Below, piece by piece: positions 46,735-59,739 of a stretch of DNA of 64,000 nucleotides. Both the position numbers and the translations under genes were made by a program. A model generated the notes under the pieces. That model was not told the origin of the DNA. It made no database searches and saw only the letters and a program-made list of their open reading frames with translations. The DNA is taken from NCBI GenBank assembly GCA_002286715.1, contig NSJX01000005.1, positions 687,959-751,958 on the forward strand, given 5' to 3'. Position 1 is the stretch's first letter. The number at the start of each line of letters is the position of its first letter. Origin of the DNA: Dentipellis sp. KUC8613. Taxonomy: Eukaryota; Basidiomycota; Agaricomycetes; Russulales; Hericiaceae.

Positions 46735-47050
46735 CCCCCGTGCGAAAGAGCGCTTACTGAGGGCACGACCGCTCCTGCCGCCTCGGGCCCACGTCGCGCC
46801 ATTGCGCCGGTGTGGCCCTCACGTCCATGTCGTGCCCTCCTCGCACCCTTGCTCACCGCCCGTCTGTCTCGCGTTGGTCTCGCGCCCTCCTCGCGCCCTC
46901 TCGTGCTTGCGTCGTTGCGCTCTCTCGTGCCCTCGTGTTGTCGTACCCTCGCGCCCGCCGCGCGCCCTTGCCTCGTCGTCGCACCTGCATGCCTCCATCT
47001 TTCCATTCTCGTGCCTTCACGTCGTCATGCGGTCCCCGCGTTGCTACACC
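46735..47050. repeat. C/T-rich degenerate GC repeat block
   Basis: Plus strand dominated by CGCCCTCGTGCCC-like words for about 300 bp. All frames are open for long stretches only because stop codons are rare in such DNA. It mirrors the G/A-rich block at 47196-47745 on the other strand. Confidence 0.7.
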
Positions 47051-47195
47051 TGCCCATCTTGCACCTCTATATCAATGTGTAGTAGTATGATAATGTTATA
47101 ATTACTTGTTCTGTAGCTTATTGCCCTTTGCGACATCTGAAAAAATTTAAATTTCTATAGCAAGGGACCCAATTATCCAGACTATGATAGCTATG

Positions 47196-47745
47196 GAATG
47201 CGAGGGCGCGAGGGCGGTGAGACAAGGACGCGAGGGCAACGAGGCGAAGGCGCGACACAGGGGCGGGAAGACACGACTGCACGACGGCGGCGCGGTGGGC
47301 GGGAGGGCGCGTGGGGCGACACGGGCGCAGAGGCGACGGTGAGGCGAGAGCGCGAACAGCGCGTGGGCGCTACGGTACGCGGGAAAGAGGGCACGACGAG
47401 ATTGCGAGGGCGCGCGGGCGTGGGCGCAACAAGGAGCGCGACAAGAGGGCGGGGCGCGAGAAGAAGGCGGGACGCGAGAAGCGGCGCGCCGAAGAGGCGG
47501 AGGCACGAGGAACGGCACGCACGAGCGGCAGGCGCTGAGTGACGCGCACGAGATGGGGGTGTGCGAGGCGGGGCGCGAGAAGAGGGCGTGCCGCGAGAAG
47601 CGGCGCGCAGGAGAGGCGAGGGCGCGAGAAGAGGCGCACCGGGGAGGTGGGGCCGCGAGGAGGGGGGCACGAGGAGAGAGAGCGCGAGGGAGGCGGGGGC
47701 GCGAGGAGAGGTGCGCGGGAGAGGCGGGGGACGCCTGAAGCGGTG
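47196..47745. repeat. G/A-rich degenerate GC minisatellite, partial 119-bp period
   Basis: Plus strand dominated by GCGCGAGGGCG-like words. A stretch of about 65 bp starting at 47448 recurs with few changes starting at 47567, an offset of 119 bp, which shows local tandem duplication. The block is roughly the reverse complement in character of 46735-47050, with an A/T-rich spacer between. Confidence 0.7.
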
Positions 47746-49472
47746 CCGGTGTAAGGCGAGATGGCGACGAGCGCTGGCGAGCGACACGTCGCTGAGGGTG
47801 ATCGTCAGTTGCCAGGCATATGACGCCACGCTGAGCGTGCAGCAGATGCGACGTACCTGATGTTGCTCTGCCTATCCCCTCGTTTTGACAGCGACGTGTT
47901 GTCGGCGAGTCCGTGCGTGTACGCGTTGGTGGGTCGGCAGTGCATTTCAGTAAAGGCAGACGCGAGGCGCGCACGTGCTTGCTAATATGTATCACGTGAT
48001 TATATGGCAATGTTCAAACAATGACCACGAAGGTCAACAACGCGCAAACAGAATATTTAATTGAATGATATTCGTGACACTTGTGAGTAAACCGAGACAA
48101 ATAAGGACGAGGAGGCGCGGCAAGTCGTCCAGGCTACGAGTTAATCGAGATTTCCAGGCTTGGTCGCCTGGAATTCCAGGCCTGGCTGTCACTGGACTTT
48201 CAAGAACGCGTGCTCTCTCGCGGCATGGGGTGCAGTACCTAGACCACGCGGCTCTGAATTTTGCGGGCGAACAGCGCCCGAACGGCGTTGTCTTGGAAAG
48301 AGTTCCCTGGGTTTCGTTCATATGACCATCTCTGTTCTCAATCTTTCTTGAGCACAGAAGGTCAGAAGAAGAAGAAGGGTCACATGAAGAAAAACAAGGT
48401 AGGAAGATGGGGAATTGACGTGCTCACCTGGTTCCGACGCTCTGGGCTGTGCTGCGTGAAGAGAAAAAAAGGGGCGATAACAGGGCAATGGATGACATTG
48501 TGACGGCTGTCCACAGGGCAAGCGGTGGTTCTGCCGGGGCCGGGGGAAATAGTGGATGCAATGCACAATGTCGCGTTCCCTAACACCTCACTGACAGGGC
48601 CGGTGATGTGCTGCTGGGACACGCAGCATCAAATCTCATGCTTTTAATGTGAACGTTGCGGCGCCAGCATCGTCACGAAGATGGAAATTGCGGAGTGTAA
48701 ATCAGGCTTCCAGCAGTGAGAAGGCAGAGATACCTGGCAAATTTCTCCAAAAGCGTGTGTTGATAAAGTTTAAACCTCGCAATGCTTCTCCGGAAAACGT
48801 GCGGGCAATGACATCTCCCGAGAAACGGGTTGCAACATGTTTCAGCCTGCAGCTTTTTTACTAAACGAACAGTGATAAGAAGACTGGAGGGGACAAACGC
48901 AGAAAGTCCGCACCCTTGAAAACTTATCCGGGATTGACATCGACAGATTAAGAGTGATCTCTTCACCTGGCTTGCTGGGACTGGGAGATCATCTGATGGT
49001 GAAAGTGTTAATCCATTCGGAACGTGCGTCTTCAAGGATGCGGCGACCCCCCTCCCGATATCGCCCCAAAATCAACCGCTGGATGGGGAAGCGCAATGAG
49101 ATTTTCTTTGAACATACCGAATTAAGTGGCTGTCATCAGATATGAATCCGTGTCGCCGTTTCTCCGAGACAGTCGTGTAAGATGAAGGGAGAAACAGATG
49201 AACAGTATACTTCCATGCCTACAGTATGATCTTGCTCCGTCCCTTCTATCTTGCCGCAAACTAAAGCTGAAGAGATCGACCGTGAAGGGCTATGGTGATG
49301 TCGCGGAAGATGAACAATGCACAGCCACCAAGAACAGAATGCCGCTTTGCAGCGCTCCAGGCTTCGCGCGTTCCGAACATGCCACAGCCGTAACTGACGC
49401 CTCTTTCTCTTTCCTCGTATAGTCCTTATCACAGTCTGCCTGGCAAGTCCTATACTGTCCTCTCAAGCAGCC

Positions 49473-52400
49473 ATGCCTCGTGGTATACCGAACGTCAAGC
49501 GAGATGACTCGGAAGGCATGCGTTACACGAGCTTCCACGTTCCATTGCCGTTCGTCGTTGACCCGCACAGAAAATGCTAATGATAGACTGACAAGCTTAC
49601 ACACCCTTACATGCAGGCTGAACCCAAAGCACATGAGCACGTCCTATTTGAAGTCGGAATCACAGACACTTTGGGCTCGTAATGCAGCCAAGAACAAGAG
49701 TATCAGCGAGGATGTTGCTCCTGGAGAGGTGAAATGAAATGTTCTGCCACGCTTTGACCATGCGCTGAATCTATCACATTAGGGGAGGCGTGGCTCCCAG
49801 GTCATTGTCATTCATCCGGGGTCCCGGTATCTCCGCATTGGGCGAGCTTCCGACATGACGCCTGTGACGATTCCCAACGTCGTTGCACGGAAAACGAAGC
49901 CACCGGTACCCGAGACAGTGTTTATTGAAGGCATATCGCGCCCTCTGCGAGGACGATCAAAGCCGGCTGCTCCGGCTACCCCAGCACCAGCGGATGAATA
50001 CGCCGTGATAACAGCTTCAGATGATCCTGTACGCCACTGCCTTCCTTATCCTGGGGGTAATATTGAGAAAACGTGATCCTAGTTCGACGAAAAGGTTGCG
50101 ATAATTCAGATGTCTCTGCGAGATCGAATGCGATTCTACAAGCTTCGAGTTACCCCGGATGCTGCGAACAAAGCTGCAATGTTTAATGAGCAGTTTAAAC
50201 CAGAGATCATCTCGGAGGAGCACGATCCTTTTCGAATGATCTGGATAACTGAACCCCCTGCGGATGAATATCTAGTCGGCGACAAAGTACACTCCTCGTC
50301 ACCTCTTTGATGTATGTATACTTATTGAACGATTTGGATAGGCACTGCGTCTTTCCGACCCCGAACGGCTGGGGTATGCTGTGAGATGGCCAATGCACGG
50401 AACGAAGTTCAACACACGAGATTACCCTTCCAATCAAATGATATTAGACGACGTGGAGACAATCATAACTGACACCCTTCTTGACAAGTTTGACATCCAT
50501 CCTCGACAGTACAAGGTCGGTCAAGACAAGACTTTAACGCTTCGACTGATCGAACGTTGCCTTCCAGGACTACTCCGTGATACTAGTGATCCCGGATTTC
50601 TACGAGCGGCCATACGTCCGTGACATGGTCCAATTGCTTTTGATGCGGATGGGCTTCAAACAACTGTGTGCACAGCAGGTACATCCAGCACGCTCTACAC
50701 TTCTGATTTTCTCACACCTTTCGTCCGCAGGAGTCTCTAGCTGCGACCTATGGGGCGGGTATCTCCAGCGCATGTGTCGTAGACATGGGCTCTACAACCA
50801 CGAGTATTGCTTGCGTTGATGAAGGCATGGTTATCCCTGATACCAGGTACGCGGTATCGCGCTCATCCGTTCGACACTGAATCTGACGCTTTCAGAATGT
50901 ATCTCAATATGGGCGGAGACAACATAACCGAGTTCCTGACTGTGTTGCTCGAGAGAATCGCCTTCCCATACCGAGATGTCAACTTGGCCCGGTCTTACGA
51001 CTGGGCAGTGATGGAGGACCTGAAAGCGAGGCTCTGTACACTTGCAGAGGTGAGTCTGTCATTGGCGGTGCACGCCACAACCTTAATATCACATCACTAG
51101 GGTGATGTCGCTCTTAATCTCTACGACTTTGTGGTTCGACGACCTGGAAAACCGACTGAGAAATATGGTCTGCGCGCGTATGATGAAGTTATCTTAGCCC
51201 CGATGGTACGCAAGGCATTGCACATGATATTGAAAGCAGGCACTGACAAGCGCGAGCGCCCTGTAGTGCCTATTCGAGCCGCGTGTTATTGACTTTGATA
51301 GACAGCGGGTTGGCATGCGACCCACCCAGCACCCAGACGTCTCCGATGAGATATCAGACCACCGAGACCACCGAGAAGCACTGTCCGAACAATATGTGAA
51401 CCTCACCTTACGACGGTGATGCATTAGTCACTGACCCTGCAGTGGTAGACTCAAGCCATGATAATATCAACGCAACATCTCTTCTCAACTCAACCCCCGC
51501 CTCCACCACCTCCGGAGATTCAGCAAGTTACGTCGTCGGAATCTGTCACGCCTGCGGCTCCAGAAAAATCTGCTGCTGCGATAGATGCGAGCGCAAATGA
51601 GGGTCCGTACGGTCCCTTAATTCCCGACGAATTTACCCAAATTTCAACTGACCTGCATATTCCTTCCGTGATGTTCAGATTCTGCTGGGCCCTCGGGAAC
51701 AACATCGGACACGCCCACCGAACAGCCCGAAGCATCGAAAGTGTCAACGCCGGTTGCGGTCCCGAGCAAGCCCGCAGACGCCCCCGGAGACGACGCGATG
51801 GACGTCGACATCGAGGGCGACTCCAAGCCCGCCATCACGGCGCCGCCCGTGTCCGAAGCGGCCGGGCAGGCACAGCAGCCCGCCCCGCACGACGCATCCG
51901 GCAAGCCCGTGGAGCAGCCGACAAATCAATATGGCATCGACATCTGCTTCGAGGCGAGCAAGCTCCCGCTCGATGTCGCGATCTTCAACAGCACGCGCGC
52001 GGCCGGGGGTGATGACAAAATCCGCAAGTACCTCCAGGCGGTGCTCATCGTGGGCGGGACCGCGCTCATTCCGGGCATGTCGCATGCCCTCGAGAGCAGG
52101 TGCGTGGTTCTGTTCGCCTCCCGCACTGGCGGTTTCTGGAACGTCGTGGCGCCATCCGCGTTTGGCGGCTGCTGTTGCGGCTGCTTTCTCCAGGCTCCAG
52201 GCCATCGCGACACCGCTTGTCGTAAATATGGACAAGGTTCAAATCATCCCGCCCCCCAAGGATGTCGACCCGCGCGTCCTTGTGTGGAAGGGCGCAGCCG
52301 TTCTCGGGAAAATGGACGGCGTGGCCGACCTCTGGGTGACCCCGGCAGACTGGGTCAGTACTTCCACTTCTCTTTCTGACGGGGTCGTGGACGGGGTCTT

Positions 52401-52478
52401 CGATTCGATTCTCATGCCCACCTTCTGCAGGATCTTCTCGGAATGCGCGGGCTACGGGAGCGATGCTTCTATTTGTAG
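49473..52478 (+). CDS. ARP8: Actin-related protein ARP8, INO80 chromatin remodelling complex
   Basis: Nuclear actin fold that binds nucleosomes and actin within the INO80 remodeller. Fourteen exons: 49473-49549, 49617-49728, 49783-50028, 50083-50286, 50342-50515, 50568-50678, 50731-50846, 50896-51049, 51101-51205, 51267-51395, 51449-51602, 51679-52099, 52194-52353 and 52431-52478, giving 736 residues. The actin fold shows VIVIHPGSRYLRIGRASD, SVILVIPDFYERPYVRD, CVVDMGSTTTSIACVDEG, LNMGGDNITEFL and AVLIVGGTALIPGM. An Arp8-specific insert (TQAMIISTQHLF, polyproline, acidic linker) lies near residues 475-570. The last exon codes only DLLGMRGLRERCFYL. No ORF is long because exons are short. Exon 1's donor (GTTCGT) is weak; the join was chosen by phase and by the family sequence. 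Confidence 0.93.
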
Positions 52479-52856
52479 GAATCAGGCCACCGCCGCAGGA
52501 ATTCGGACGGTAACGCGAGTTCATGACATAACGATAAGTCAGCAGAGGTGTACAGCGAAGCATTTGTCTATAATAATACATTGGGTGCAAGAAAAGGACT
52601 CGAAACAGAAATTCGAAGCAGGCTAGAATAGTGACCACCCAGTAGTTATGTAAGGCTCCGCCACAGGTATCAGAGAGCAGGCAGACGTTGAGAAATAACG
52701 CAGGATCAAAACGTGCGACGCACGAGCAAGGGACCGGAAGCCTCGAGGCAGTCCGGATGTGTGGACGTATGTATACACGTGTTATGGTAGAATGGAAAGG
52801 ATGCAGAGCAGCGGATAGAATGTTGAGGCGGTCGACCGAGTCCGATAAGCTGGTGT
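52479..52856. other. Convergent 3' region, ARP8 / RING protein
   Basis: 378 bp between facing stop codons. Nothing is recognised in it. Confidence 0.45.
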
Positions 52857-54185
52857 TCAGGCTTCGAGTAACTTCAAGCGGCCTTTGACCTCCAAAAGTT
52901 CCTGGGCGGTAAGAGTGGCCCAACTTTTAGAGACGTAATTGATCTCCTTATTCCCGACCCTAAAGTACAAAAATTCCATATGGTAAGTAAGCATCATAGA
53001 AGGAGCACAAGAAGGCGATACGGGATAAACGGAGACGAGCGTGGAGGCGTACTTACTTATTGCGTGATAACCAATCTTTCCTCCTCAGTCCGTTATCGGC
53101 CCAGTCCGCCAACGACGTGGGCAGCTGCGTTTCCTTGGGCTCGGACTTGACGCGCTTCCGTTTCTTGCCTACGGGAGTAGAGCTCTCTGCTGCCGGGGTC
53201 GCTGACTTCGCGATGGCGTTAAGCTTCCCTACTAGGTCTTCGACGACGTTGGCCACGATGCGGTTTGGCAGGAAAGGACAAGAGCTGGCGGTTCGTCGAG
53301 CATGTGTGTTTGAGCTGACAACAGGCGCACGGCAAAAAGGGCAGTGTATGGAGTCGTGCCATGCTCCACATTCATGCAGGAGCGAGAACGACCATTTTGC
53401 CAGGCAGAGGCCGCAAAATGTATGACCGCATGAGTACGCGGACAGCATGGTCGGGCTGGCCCTGCATAACGATCAGCTGACTTTGTAAATTACGCGGAAT
53501 TCTCATCGCGGGCGCTTACACAATATCCAGACACCTGGAAACAACGAGGCATGAGATGTGAATCGCCATACACGGCCAGTGAACTCACAAAGGACAGCTG
53601 AAGTGATCTTCGAGTTGCTGCAGTATTCCTGCGGCAGCAGTTGTGACGTGCGTGTCGACGAATTCCGTCAGCACCGCCGCCTTCTCTTCCAACTTGGCTT
53701 CGCGCGCCACCATGGAATCCTGGGTCTCCCGAAGCTGGTCCCGCAGCTTCTTGGTCTCGCGCTCGAACTCCTTTCTCATCGCTAGCATTTCTTTCCGCGA
53801 AGCCGCCGCATCCTTCCTCAAAACATCTACATCTGGCGCTGGTGACTCTCTCTTTGCAATTCCAGTCGTTCGGGAGACGCTCTGTGAGCGGCTGCTGTCG
53901 CCCTTTGTCCGCGCCGGCGCCTTAGCTCGCCTGGTGGGCTTGTCCGCCAGTTCTAATAGCTTTGCGCGCCCTGCCAGAACACATATTAGCATGGGCTACT
54001 CGTACCCACCCGATCCGCCCGATCCATGGATCACACACGGCGCTCATGAATCCCGCATACACCGATGTTAGGATGCGTGGCGCACCTTTGGCTGTATCGG
54101 TGCCACCCGTGGACAATCTCAAAGAGCGCCTCGGCTTCGTCGCCGGGCCACTCGACCTGGTACTCATTCCTTCTCCTCGAGCCAT
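52857..54185 (-). CDS. Coiled-coil RING finger protein, probable E3 ubiquitin ligase
   Basis: Exons on the minus strand: 54185-54086, 53970-53589, 53534-53520, 53461-53057 and 52959-52857, giving 334 residues. A basic Ser/Arg-rich start is followed by a coiled coil at about residues 85-155 (RKEMLAMRKEFERETKKLRD). The RING reads Cys159, Cys162, Cys177, His179, Cys182, Cys185, Cys206 and Cys209, a complete C3HC4 set. Exon 3 has only 15 bases and codes the Cys162 part; without it the RING would lose a zinc ligand. A basic patch KKRKRVK near 250 may be a nuclear signal. The last exon was added because AATAA is followed by a perfect GTAAGT donor; otherwise the protein would stop one codon later. 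Substrate unknown. Confidence 0.85.
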
Positions 54186-54581
54186 GCTAGGTTCGTCTTT
54201 GCGGGGTGGTAGACGGTGGTTGTGTTTGAAGAATGGGATATGTACCCAGTGCTCCTGAACAAGTTGCTGGTAGAACTTGAAGACAATGGCAGGCGTCGGT
54301 GTCACGACTAACGACTGTCACACGCGTTGCCGCGTGATCCGTAATCTCCGCCATCGCCACGTGCTTATCTTATCTCTTTTGCCCTTCTCCCAACCAAACC
54401 AGTGGCTAGCTCCAGCCATCTTCTTGTCCTCCTTCCGTGCGCTGATATTGCTGCTCTCGTCGCGTCCAGATTCAGATATCTTCGTCCTATTTCCGAGATA
54501 TCAATGCTTTATAAAACAGGCTGATTACCTCCTCGACCGCGTCCAGACCGCCCAAGAAGCCTGGATGAGATCATGTGTGAA
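54186..54581. promoter_or_regulatory. Upstream region of the RING gene
   Basis: 396 bp between the RING start and the hAT-like element. No gene is seen. Confidence 0.45.
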
Positions 54582-55487
54582 GCTTCGAATAGTGTACGGG
54601 GAATCTCGCTAAGGTAATTTACCTGGGTTAATTAGCCTAGGTTAATTACGGTTAATTACGGTCAGTCTCGGATTGCTGAAAATTGATGGGTAAATCTCGG
54701 TCAATTTGACCTTCATGTTGCAGCGCCAGCAAGGTAGGAGGAACGTATCATACCACTGTCATTGACAATTTAGAGCCCAATAAATCGATGCTCGGAACTA
54801 GCTTGAGGCAGCCGAGAGCGCACGACGGAAAAAGTTGACAAGATGGGTCAGTGAACTGACATACATGTGAGCTCAGAATTCGAGGGCACGTAAGAAGCCC
54901 TCGTCGATGGCGATTGGTGTTATCTCATACGACACCCTACGCACTCGCGTCGATGCTTGCACTGTTTGTGAACGCTGGGCTTGGGACAGTAGCAACACAT
55001 TTATCTGATTTGGAAGTAACCCACGAGGAACACGATAGCCGAACCCAGCCCAAGCTGCTCAACCCAACCCTCTTGACTGCAACAGAAATTGCCAGTTGCT
55101 CCGCACCTCGTAACACATGCACGCATGATCTGAGTCTCTGTTACTTGTGTGGATTCTCGGCATGCACAAGCACTGAGCGTTCGTTGCATCCAATTATTGT
55201 TTCCATCACCGTCTCACACGTTTGCATTCTGTTGCCGTCTTTCACCTCTCTGATTGCTCTGCAGCTTCTGTGCACGCGAACAGGGTGCAGAAATTGAACT
55301 GGACACCATGGGCAATGAACTCGGACTTTGCCATCGCATTTGACCAGCACACATGCATTTCCCACGCTACTCGCAGAAGGCTAATTAGCCGTATTTTACC
55401 TGGGTTAAATAGGTCCTCGTAATCGGGGCAGGTAAATTACGGTTAGGGTCAAATAGAGAACCTATTTCCCCCTACACTAGCTTCGAA
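54582..55487. mobile_element. Non-autonomous hAT-like DNA transposon with 8-bp target duplication
   Basis: The element runs 54590-55479 (890 bp). It starts TAGTGTACGGGGAA and ends with the reverse complement of TAGTGTAGGGGGAA: terminal inverted repeats of 14 bp with one mismatch. The 8-bp direct repeat GCTTCGAA stands on both sides (54582-54589 and 55480-55487), the hallmark of hAT insertion. Subterminal A/T-rich motifs recur near both ends (TAATTTACCTG, and TTAATTACGG twice in tandem at the left). No transposase is coded; the longest open frame inside has no family match. Confidence 0.8.
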
Positions 55488-57785
55488 GCCGATGATGCAA
55501 ATTCGTTACGCGTTATCGTCCAGCTGGTTTGTTGTTTGCACCGTGTAAGTCATTTGATCCTGCCTTTCAGCGACCCATTGCTTCTACGAACCGTCCCCCA
55601 AATTAATGCAGCCGGCGCTTCTCTGCGCTCCACCAGAAAACCCCCGGCCATCGTGAAGGCGAAGGCGAGCGACAACCTTCTTCCCTCGGGATAATTAGCA
55701 GCGGACACGGAACGGCTATTTCTTCGCCGACTCCGCTTCTCCCGAACGCATTGCCAAACGTGTGTTGTCTTCCTGCTTGCATTCCGTCATCTATCGCGCT
55801 TATACCTCAACCGCAGCACCCTCGGAAGGGAGACCCATTCTTGTCGGTGACAAGCTTGGGTACGGTGTGTTGCCTTGGTGCCGCAGGGTCTTCGTGCACC
55901 CTTTTCGAATCCCACGACCGCGAAAGGATTCCATATCCCCGACGGTTGCAGATCCCACAGCGTCTGAACGTTAACCTTGCTCTTATCGCGCCAGTGTACG
56001 TACGTACATACGCAGCAACGCACCGAAACCCGACCTGGAACTCCCTTTCTGCCCTGCACAATAACCGCTGCCTTTATCGCGTATGTGGGCGTACCGATCT
56101 CCCCATTCAGGTCAACGCATCAGCGCGTGTCTGCCCCCAAGTCTAAGGCCTTTGTCCAGAACAAACCCCCGCACCGTGCCCCAGATGCCGATCTGCGCCT
56201 CTGACTCTCCTTGATTCCGACCCATGCCGCCACAGACAGCCCGGGTGAATGCAAACACGTCAATCAGGCTTAGGTACGCTCCAGCCCGTCGTAAATCCGT
56301 CCTCAGCCCCGTCTGGTCTGTCCGCCTGCCTTTTATCGATGAGACGGACGATCATCTCGGACCTGCCCAAAGAGACTCCTATGACATTGCACAGGCCTAG
56401 CCCCCCTTGCTGCATGCGCAAAGGGGCATACAAACAGGCTTTCTTCCCATTGTCGAAGCACCTTCGGATTCATATTGAAGTTTTACCACCCGCACGCGTG
56501 GCCAAGGCGAATACATCCACGTTCGCAACGTCGCCGTCCCCGCACGTCATCCGAATTCATTGCCCACTGACCATCGCCCGCACTCCATTGGCCGGCACCC
56601 GTCTACTCACCGAACCCGGGCCGCACGCAGTGTCGCACTGATATCTCCATCCGCGTCGCGGTCGTGCGAGGCGTCCCAGAAGGGGCATATGGCCGCGCCA
56701 CCCAGCGCATCGGCCGCGCACGGATCTCGTGTTTGCACCGAGCAGCTGATGTTTGTCTTTCGAAGCACGCACAGCTGACCGCCGTCCTGCCGATTCGGGC
56801 GCAAGAGCTCCATCTCGCAATTTACTCCTCGTCTTCCTCCTCCCCCGACCCCGCGCGTTGGCTGCCTGGGCTCCGCGTCCCGTGTCCTGTATCCTCCGTC
56901 TGCGTTTTTTTTCTCTCATCAGGCCATAATGATTTAATTTCGCAGCCGCTGTCGACGTCGACGTCGCTGTCGCATACATGCACGCATGCATGCATACTCT
57001 GATCCCCTCTTCAAATCCCGGCTGGCGTCGTGCATTCAACGGCAGACTGACAGGTGTCACTGTCACCGGCCGCGTCCTCTCCTCCGGATCCATCACCGTG
57101 CGCGGTCACGAATCACGATCGCAGCGCATTGACAATCATGCAATCATGCAGAATTTCGAATTTCATATCTACGTACGCACTTGCTTACCCCCCTTCTGCT
57201 CTGTCAAGCTTCGGAAATCGTAATTGCCAAAAGCAAATCAAATCATTATCATGGTCATCGTCAAAGCGCAGAGGACTCGAGGACTCCCGCGTCTCGTGCA
57301 CGAGTTGACGCTCAGACGCCCGCGAACCGTGGCCAGCTGAGCACTGGCACGATCGCAAGTACTGTAGTCCGCGGAGTCGACGCCTCGGCCTGTGCCCAAT
57401 CGCAATCGCAACTCACGCGTGCCCCCTCCATCTGCCATCTCGCGCCGGCATGCGTCTCGAGAGGACGCAGACCGTGGCGCAGACGATCGAAACGGCAATT
57501 TTCGCAATATTAATTATGAAGCGCACAGATCAGTCGACTGCGATCTGGGCGGAGATCCCGTGCAGCGTATCTGGCCAGCATATGTGGGCGCCGTAAGTAC
57601 GCGTGAGTAGAGGCTGGCCAGAGCAGAGAGCCCAACTGCAATTGACACCGAGGCGACATGTAAGTACAGTGTCCTCAGCAGGGAAGCAGGCAGGCCGGCC
57701 GGCGGCAGATCTATCCCATCCGACCCTGAGGCCTGGAGACCGACGTCAGAGCCGTACTGTATGTGGCTGGTTGACCGGCTGGCCA

Positions 57786-57809
57786 CATCATATCATATCA
57801 TATCATATG
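57786..57809. repeat. Microsatellite, ATATC unit
   Basis: About four and a half copies of the 5-bp unit ATATC/CATAT in a row. Confidence 0.85.
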
Positions 57810-59720
57810 CGGTCCAGCTGCTTCTAGCGCATCGCCCTCGAGCGACTCGGACTCGGACTCGGGTGCGGAGTTGGCTCGGGAGTCGGGACGCGGGAGCGTG
57901 ACCGTGGCATGCCGTAAGGACCCAGCTGATCCGTCGCGACGTCGTGTCTCGAGAACATGCATGCAATGTGCGTGCGTGCGTGATGCTGGGAAGTCGAATC
58001 ACTGGCGCCTGGCCGGCTCGTGGGTGCATTTCGGGGACGTGGCCGTGGCGCCGCGCATGGACAGTAGGTCGACAAGTGCAGGGTGGAGCGCGAGGGTGGA
58101 CGATGGACGGTGGCGGGGTGAAATTCGAAATTGGGCGTTATGTCGATAAGTAAGTAAGTGATTCAGTGCTTCGGCCGCCGGGAGATGACGACCCTAAAAA
58201 TGCAGGTGAATCGACGTTAATTAATGGAGAAAAAATGGAAAGTAATGAGAACTGTGCATTGTCGAGGCGATGGTGCGGCGCAGGGTGCATATGTATACGG
58301 CGAGCATATTGCTGGCCGGCGTCGAGTGAGGATTGGCCACGGCCTACAGGTGCGCGAAGATGGCGGTGATGAACTCGGGACTCGAGCAGGGGCGGAGGTG
58401 AGCGTTCGAGCTCATTCACACGTGGTGTTTCAGGTTGACTGGCGAGCTAGCTATAGGCCTAGGGCGATCCCCGTTTCATGGGGACATGACATTCAAATAA
58501 AACACAACGAAATCTTCCCCTGAGGAAGTAAGTATGAATGTGAAAGACGAAAAAAATTTGACGATTTTTTTTCGAGCCAGTGATTGCAATTACTTCTCTT
58601 CCACCCACGTCCGACGGAGGGCTGCAGCGACACCTGCATTTTTCGAGCGACACATTGACATGTACAATCCGAGCTTCTTCGTATTCAATATGCAATATTC
58701 ACGTTCTGCAAAGTAGAACCCCCATACCATGATTACGGTCCTAGCCCTCGACCGCCAAGCGCTTCATCAACACACTCGAACTCGGAATTGGAGCACTCAC
58801 CGTACGCATCTAGACCCGTTCCCCACAACCACTGACACAACCGTCGACTCGAAATCAATTGAACACCCGCCCGAGTCCCCGTCCCGCCTTCCGGGCCAAC
58901 TAGCACGCAGTACTAGTAGCCCGGCCGAACCCCGCACTAAAGAACGACGTGCGCACTAAGATCTGCAGAAGCACTCGGTGCGTGTACTTACATGCAAGTG
59001 CACTCGGTGATTTGCCGCGCCCGATCTCTGAATATGAATATGAGCCGGTGTGAGATGCGGTGCGGCTGGGGGATGGATATGCAGATACGCGAACAGATAG
59101 ATAGATGCTTGGAAGTTGGAGCAGAGTGCGCCCGCCGTGCCGCCTGCGATCCACCTCCGCGCTCTCAGTCTCACTGGCATCTCGAAGCGGGAGACGCACG
59201 CCCGCAGGCCTGCAGTGAACAACAATCGCAATTGCAAAATGCCTCACCGCCCACCACAGTACGCATCACCGTGGCACCCACGGTGGCACCCGTACGACAC
59301 TGTCAGGGAAGCAGTCAACATTGAACAGCGCCCCGATCCAGCACGCGCAGACGTCGGTTCTGCGCTTCGGGAACGCGTGCTGTCATGATGCAGGCCTGGG
59401 ATATCGGCTGGGTTTCCCGGAGCGGACGCTGCGAAGTCTGCGAAGGTGCACGTCGACGTCGGGTGTAGCTTCGAGTTCGGGTTTGTGGCATGACGCGTGA
59501 CGTCCGACGCGTGATGCGCGAAGGTCGAAGGTCGAAGGTCGATAAGAGAAGGCCGCGCGGTGTCAGTCGGGATGGGAAGACGAAGGTGTAGGGGAAGGGG
59601 AGCACGGCGCGGGGGGCCGGAGCCGCGCGTACGCGTGTGCGTGTGCGGTGTGGGTGTGGGCTCGTCGCGATGTTATGTGCTCTCCGGGGACGTAGGATCA
59701 GTGTGGTACTATGGAGCGAA

Positions 59721-59739
59721 GAGGGTGGGTGGGTGGGTA
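59721..59739. repeat. Microsatellite, GGGT unit
   Basis: A run of four GGGT units, which has four G-tracts and could form a G-quadruplex on the plus strand. Confidence 0.75.

Larger units (their letters stand above)
45861..49472. other. Gene-poor island with repeats
   Basis: 3.6 kb with no convincing gene. It holds a 228-bp MITE (46276-46503), a short minisatellite (46598-46642), a C/T-rich block (46735-47050) and a G/A-rich block (47196-47745). The part at 47760-49470 shows only short open frames with no family match. The right end must hold the ARP8 promoter. Confidence 0.55.

Noticed and set aside
47147..48010. 287-codon open frame on the minus strand
   Set aside because: It follows the G/A-rich repeat block. 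Stop codons are rare in such DNA in several frames on both strands, and the translation is a monotonous Ala/Ser/Pro/Arg string.
55751..56146. 131-codon plus-strand frame
   Set aside because: No start context, family or partner exons; overlapping frames of similar size on both strands suggest chance.
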